A stretch of DNA of 64,000 nt from Alphaproteobacteria bacterium. Lineage in GTDB: Bacteria > Pseudomonadota > Alphaproteobacteria > UBA8366. Both the position numbers and the translations under genes were made by a program. The notes under the pieces are model-generated. The model was not told where the DNA came from and did no database searches. It saw nothing but the letters and a program-made list of their open reading frames with translations. The DNA is taken from contig WHUA01000009.1 of the NCBI GenBank assembly GCA_009377445.1, positions 1-64,000 of the forward strand, written 5' to 3'. Positions 62,504-64,000 of the stretch are shown piece after piece. Every line of letters begins with the position of its first letter. Positions within the stretch are counted from its first letter, which is position 1.

Positions 62504-63184
62504 ATGCAACACCGCCCACCGCAATCGTTCGCCGCCCTGCGCCCGCTTTCCGAGGAACAGCGCAAGCTGAGCCTGGACCGGGCGCTTTCGGCCGCGGCGA
62601 GCACGAACCCGATCCGGGTGTTCGCTTACGGCTCCCTCGTCTGGAGCCCTTGCTTCGCCTTCGACGAGGCGGCGGCGGTTACGCTCGATGGCTACCGGCG
62701 GGCCTTCAATTTCTGGACGATCAAGACGCGCGGAACGCCGGAGACGCCGGGACTGGGGCTGGGGCTCGAGCCGGGCGGCGCGTGCGAAGGCATCCTCTAC
62801 CGGCTTTCCGAAAGCGGCCGGGACGCCGCGCTGGAGGCGATCTGGGCGCGCGAGATGTTCAGCGATGTCTACGAGCCGCGCTGGCTGCCGGTCCGGACGT
62901 CCGGCGGCATCCACCAGGCGCTGTGCTTCGTCATCAACACGGCACATGAACAGTATGCCGGTCCGCTCGACGGCGATGCCGCCGCGCGGATCATCGCGCG
63001 CGCCAGCGGCGCGAATGGGACATGCCGCGATTACCTGGCCGAGGCCGTCGCCGCGCTGGCCCGCTACGGCGTGAGCGATCCATACCTCGACGGCCTGCTG
63101 GCCTTGGTCGACCGGCTCCCTCGGGCGGACGGGGGGCGGACGGCGCAGGCGCTTAGCCCTGCCGCGGCGCTTCGATCGTCATGA
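62504..63184 (+). CDS. chaC: ChaC-like gamma-glutamylcyclotransferase
   Basis: 226 residues. The substrate loop IRVFAYGSLVWSP and the following CFAFDEAAAVTLDGYRRAFN, GGACEGILYRL, and the catalytic Glu expected in the AREMFSDVYEPRWLPV region match ChaC, which releases 5-oxoproline from glutathione. The gene is preceded by the P1/P2 inverted repeats. No good ribosome-binding site is seen before ATG 62504. Its 3' end overlaps the convergent lipoprotein gene by about 30 bases. Confidence 0.9.
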   Translation: MQHRPPQSFAALRPLSEEQRKLSLDRALSAAASTNPIRVFAYGSLVWSPCFAFDEAAAVTLDGYRRAFNFWTIKTRGTPETPGLGLGLEPGGACEGILYRLSESGRDAALEAIWAREMFSDVYEPRWLPVRTSGGIHQALCFVINTAHEQYAGPLDGDAAARIIARASGANGTCRDYLAEAVAALARYGVSDPYLDGLLALVDRLPRADGGRTAQALSPAAALRSS

Positions 63185-63461
63185 GCCGATAGCCGCGCCC
63201 ACGCATGCAGTCGCGGAACATCTCCTCCGCCGCCCGATCGCGAAACAGGAGCCGTCCGGAGGCCGTGCTGCCCGACACCATCGGGCCATAGTCGTAGTAA
63301 GGATTGAATTCCCGGTCCACCGTGCCGAGGCATGCCACACGGTCCGCCTCGTAGATATTTGCATTGACGCCCGCCTTCGCCCAGCGCTGCTCCGGCGGGG
63401 CGGCGCAGGCGGCGACAAGTCCCAACACGCCAAGTGCGAGCATCTGCTGACGGCGCGACAT
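63153..63461 (-). CDS. Small lipoprotein of unknown function
   Basis: 102 residues from ATG 63461, chosen because AAAGGA lies seven bases upstream. The signal sequence ends in a lipobox LGLVAAC-A. The mature part has two further Cys (RVACLGTV and FRDCMRG), a pattern shared with many small alphaproteobacterial outer-membrane lipoproteins. Function unknown. Confidence 0.78.
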   Translation of the reverse strand: MSRRQQMLALGVLGLVAACAAPPEQRWAKAGVNANIYEADRVACLGTVDREFNPYYDYGPMVSGSTASGRLLFRDRAAEEMFRDCMRGRGYRLMTIEAPRQG

Positions 63462-63567
63462 GCCAGATCCTTTCCGCGTTGCTGCCACGAAGCCGCCGCG
63501 GCAATCGCCGCGGCCGGCCCGATCATAGATTTGGAGAAGAACGCGGACGAATTCAACAGGGCGGGCT

Positions 63568-64000
63568 TCAGCGCGCCGTTTCGGCGCCCGTCACCACGTG
63601 CAGCGCCGTCGCGAGGCGGGCGAGCGCCCGGGCCCGCCACCAGCCCGCCTCCAGCTCCCGGCCGGCCGACAGCGCCTTGCCGAAAATCCGGCGCGCCGCG
63701 GAAACGCGCGCCGCCCGCGCCGCCGCTATGGCCATGTCGCCCAGCATCACCGCGCGGTCGAAGCGGCTCTCGATGCCGCCCGCGATCTCCAGCGCCTGCC
63801 GCTCGAACGCCTCCGCCCGGCCGCTGTCCCCAGCCAGCCCGGCGATCTCGGCGGCCCGCCAGAACCCTTCGGCGCGCAGGTTGGCGTTGCCCAGCGCCGA
63901 AAGCTCGGATTCGCCCTTGTCGAAATTGCCGATCCGCGCCCACGCCAGGGCGAGGCTGAAACGGGAATACTCCTGCGGATACCCCTTGCGCACGCGCGCG
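63568..64000 (-). CDS. C-terminal part of a helical-repeat (TPR-like) protein, truncated by window edge
   Basis: The visible ~144 residues are Ala-rich amphipathic helices in pairs (FSLALAWARIGNFDKGESELSAL split, AEGFWRAAEIAGLAGDSGRAEAF), as in TPR/Sel1-like scaffolds. The frame stays open to the right edge, so the start lies outside. A GTG at 63993 exists but is unlikely to be the true start. Function cannot be assigned. Confidence 0.65.
   Translation of the reverse strand, partial: ARVRKGYPQEYSRFSLALAWARIGNFDKGESELSALGNANLRAEGFWRAAEIAGLAGDSGRAEAFERQALEIAGGIESRFDRAVMLGDMAIAAARAARVSAARRIFGKALSAGRELEAGWWRARALARLATALHVVTGAETAR

Overview
The window is GC-rich, tightly packed, and looks like a chromosomal piece of an alphaproteobacterium. 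The exact order cannot be fixed; a Rhodospirillales/Rhizobiales-like background is a guess from gene content. Supporting hints are the exosortase-associated exopolysaccharide (EPS) machinery, VPLPA-type C-terminal sorting tags, CaiB/BaiF CoA transferase, OYE and amidase genes, and the dispersed palindromes with a core near TTCGACAAGCTCAG.

Region 1 (1-29.9 kb) is a large surface-polysaccharide locus. It opens with the 3' end of a protein made of perfect PDTG repeats. Then come an asparagine-synthase-like PP-loop enzyme, a secreted glycosidase-like protein, glycosyltransferases of families 4, 2, 14 and 26, a second PP-loop protein with a Cys cluster, a sugar-transfer ATP-grasp protein, a Wzx flippase, a pyruvyl transferase, three methyltransferases, a heparinase II/III-like lyase and a bi-domain oxidoreductase. 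Two UDP-sugar dehydrogenases flank a UDP-GlcNAc 2-epimerase (a ManNAcA-type precursor route). The locus ends with the XrtA-type assembly and export block: ATPase, tyrosine autokinase, Wzz/GumC, outer-membrane barrel and Wza-like export protein.

Region 2 (30-33.5 kb) holds three monocistronic genes for exported proteins with VPLPA-CTERM tails. Each has its own terminator. All three share a fixed-spacing DNA element about 200 bp upstream of the start and a near-identical ribosome-binding leader. No exosortase gene is in the window. This element-leader-sorting-tag set is the strongest candidate for an undescribed regulon.

Region 3 (33.6-38.4 kb) contains an AlgA-type GDP-mannose enzyme, tRNA-Asn(GTT) with a terminator, a possible decayed integrase tail, and a two-gene cassette (ATP-grasp plus group II PLP decarboxylase) that looks like an islet next to the tRNA.

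Region 4 (38.5-49.8 kb) is accessory. It has three PIN-domain toxin-antitoxin modules (one toxin lacks its first catalytic Asp), a Tat-exported intradiol dioxygenase, a FecI-FecR-TonB receptor iron-uptake set, an HdeD membrane protein, a SnoaL-like protein, a PhyH-like dioxygenase and small exported proteins.

Region 5 (49.8-56.3 kb) is a catabolic neighbourhood: amidase, OYE-family reductase, CoA transferase, glutamate-1-semialdehyde-aminomutase-like aminotransferase and isocitrate lyase/PEP mutase-family enzyme. Region 6 (56.3-64 kb) holds a Cus-type heavy-metal RND efflux operon bracketed by two near-identical palindromic repeats, a PAS_5 protein, a pair of overlapping long inverted repeats, ChaC, a small lipoprotein and a partial helical-repeat protein running off the right edge.
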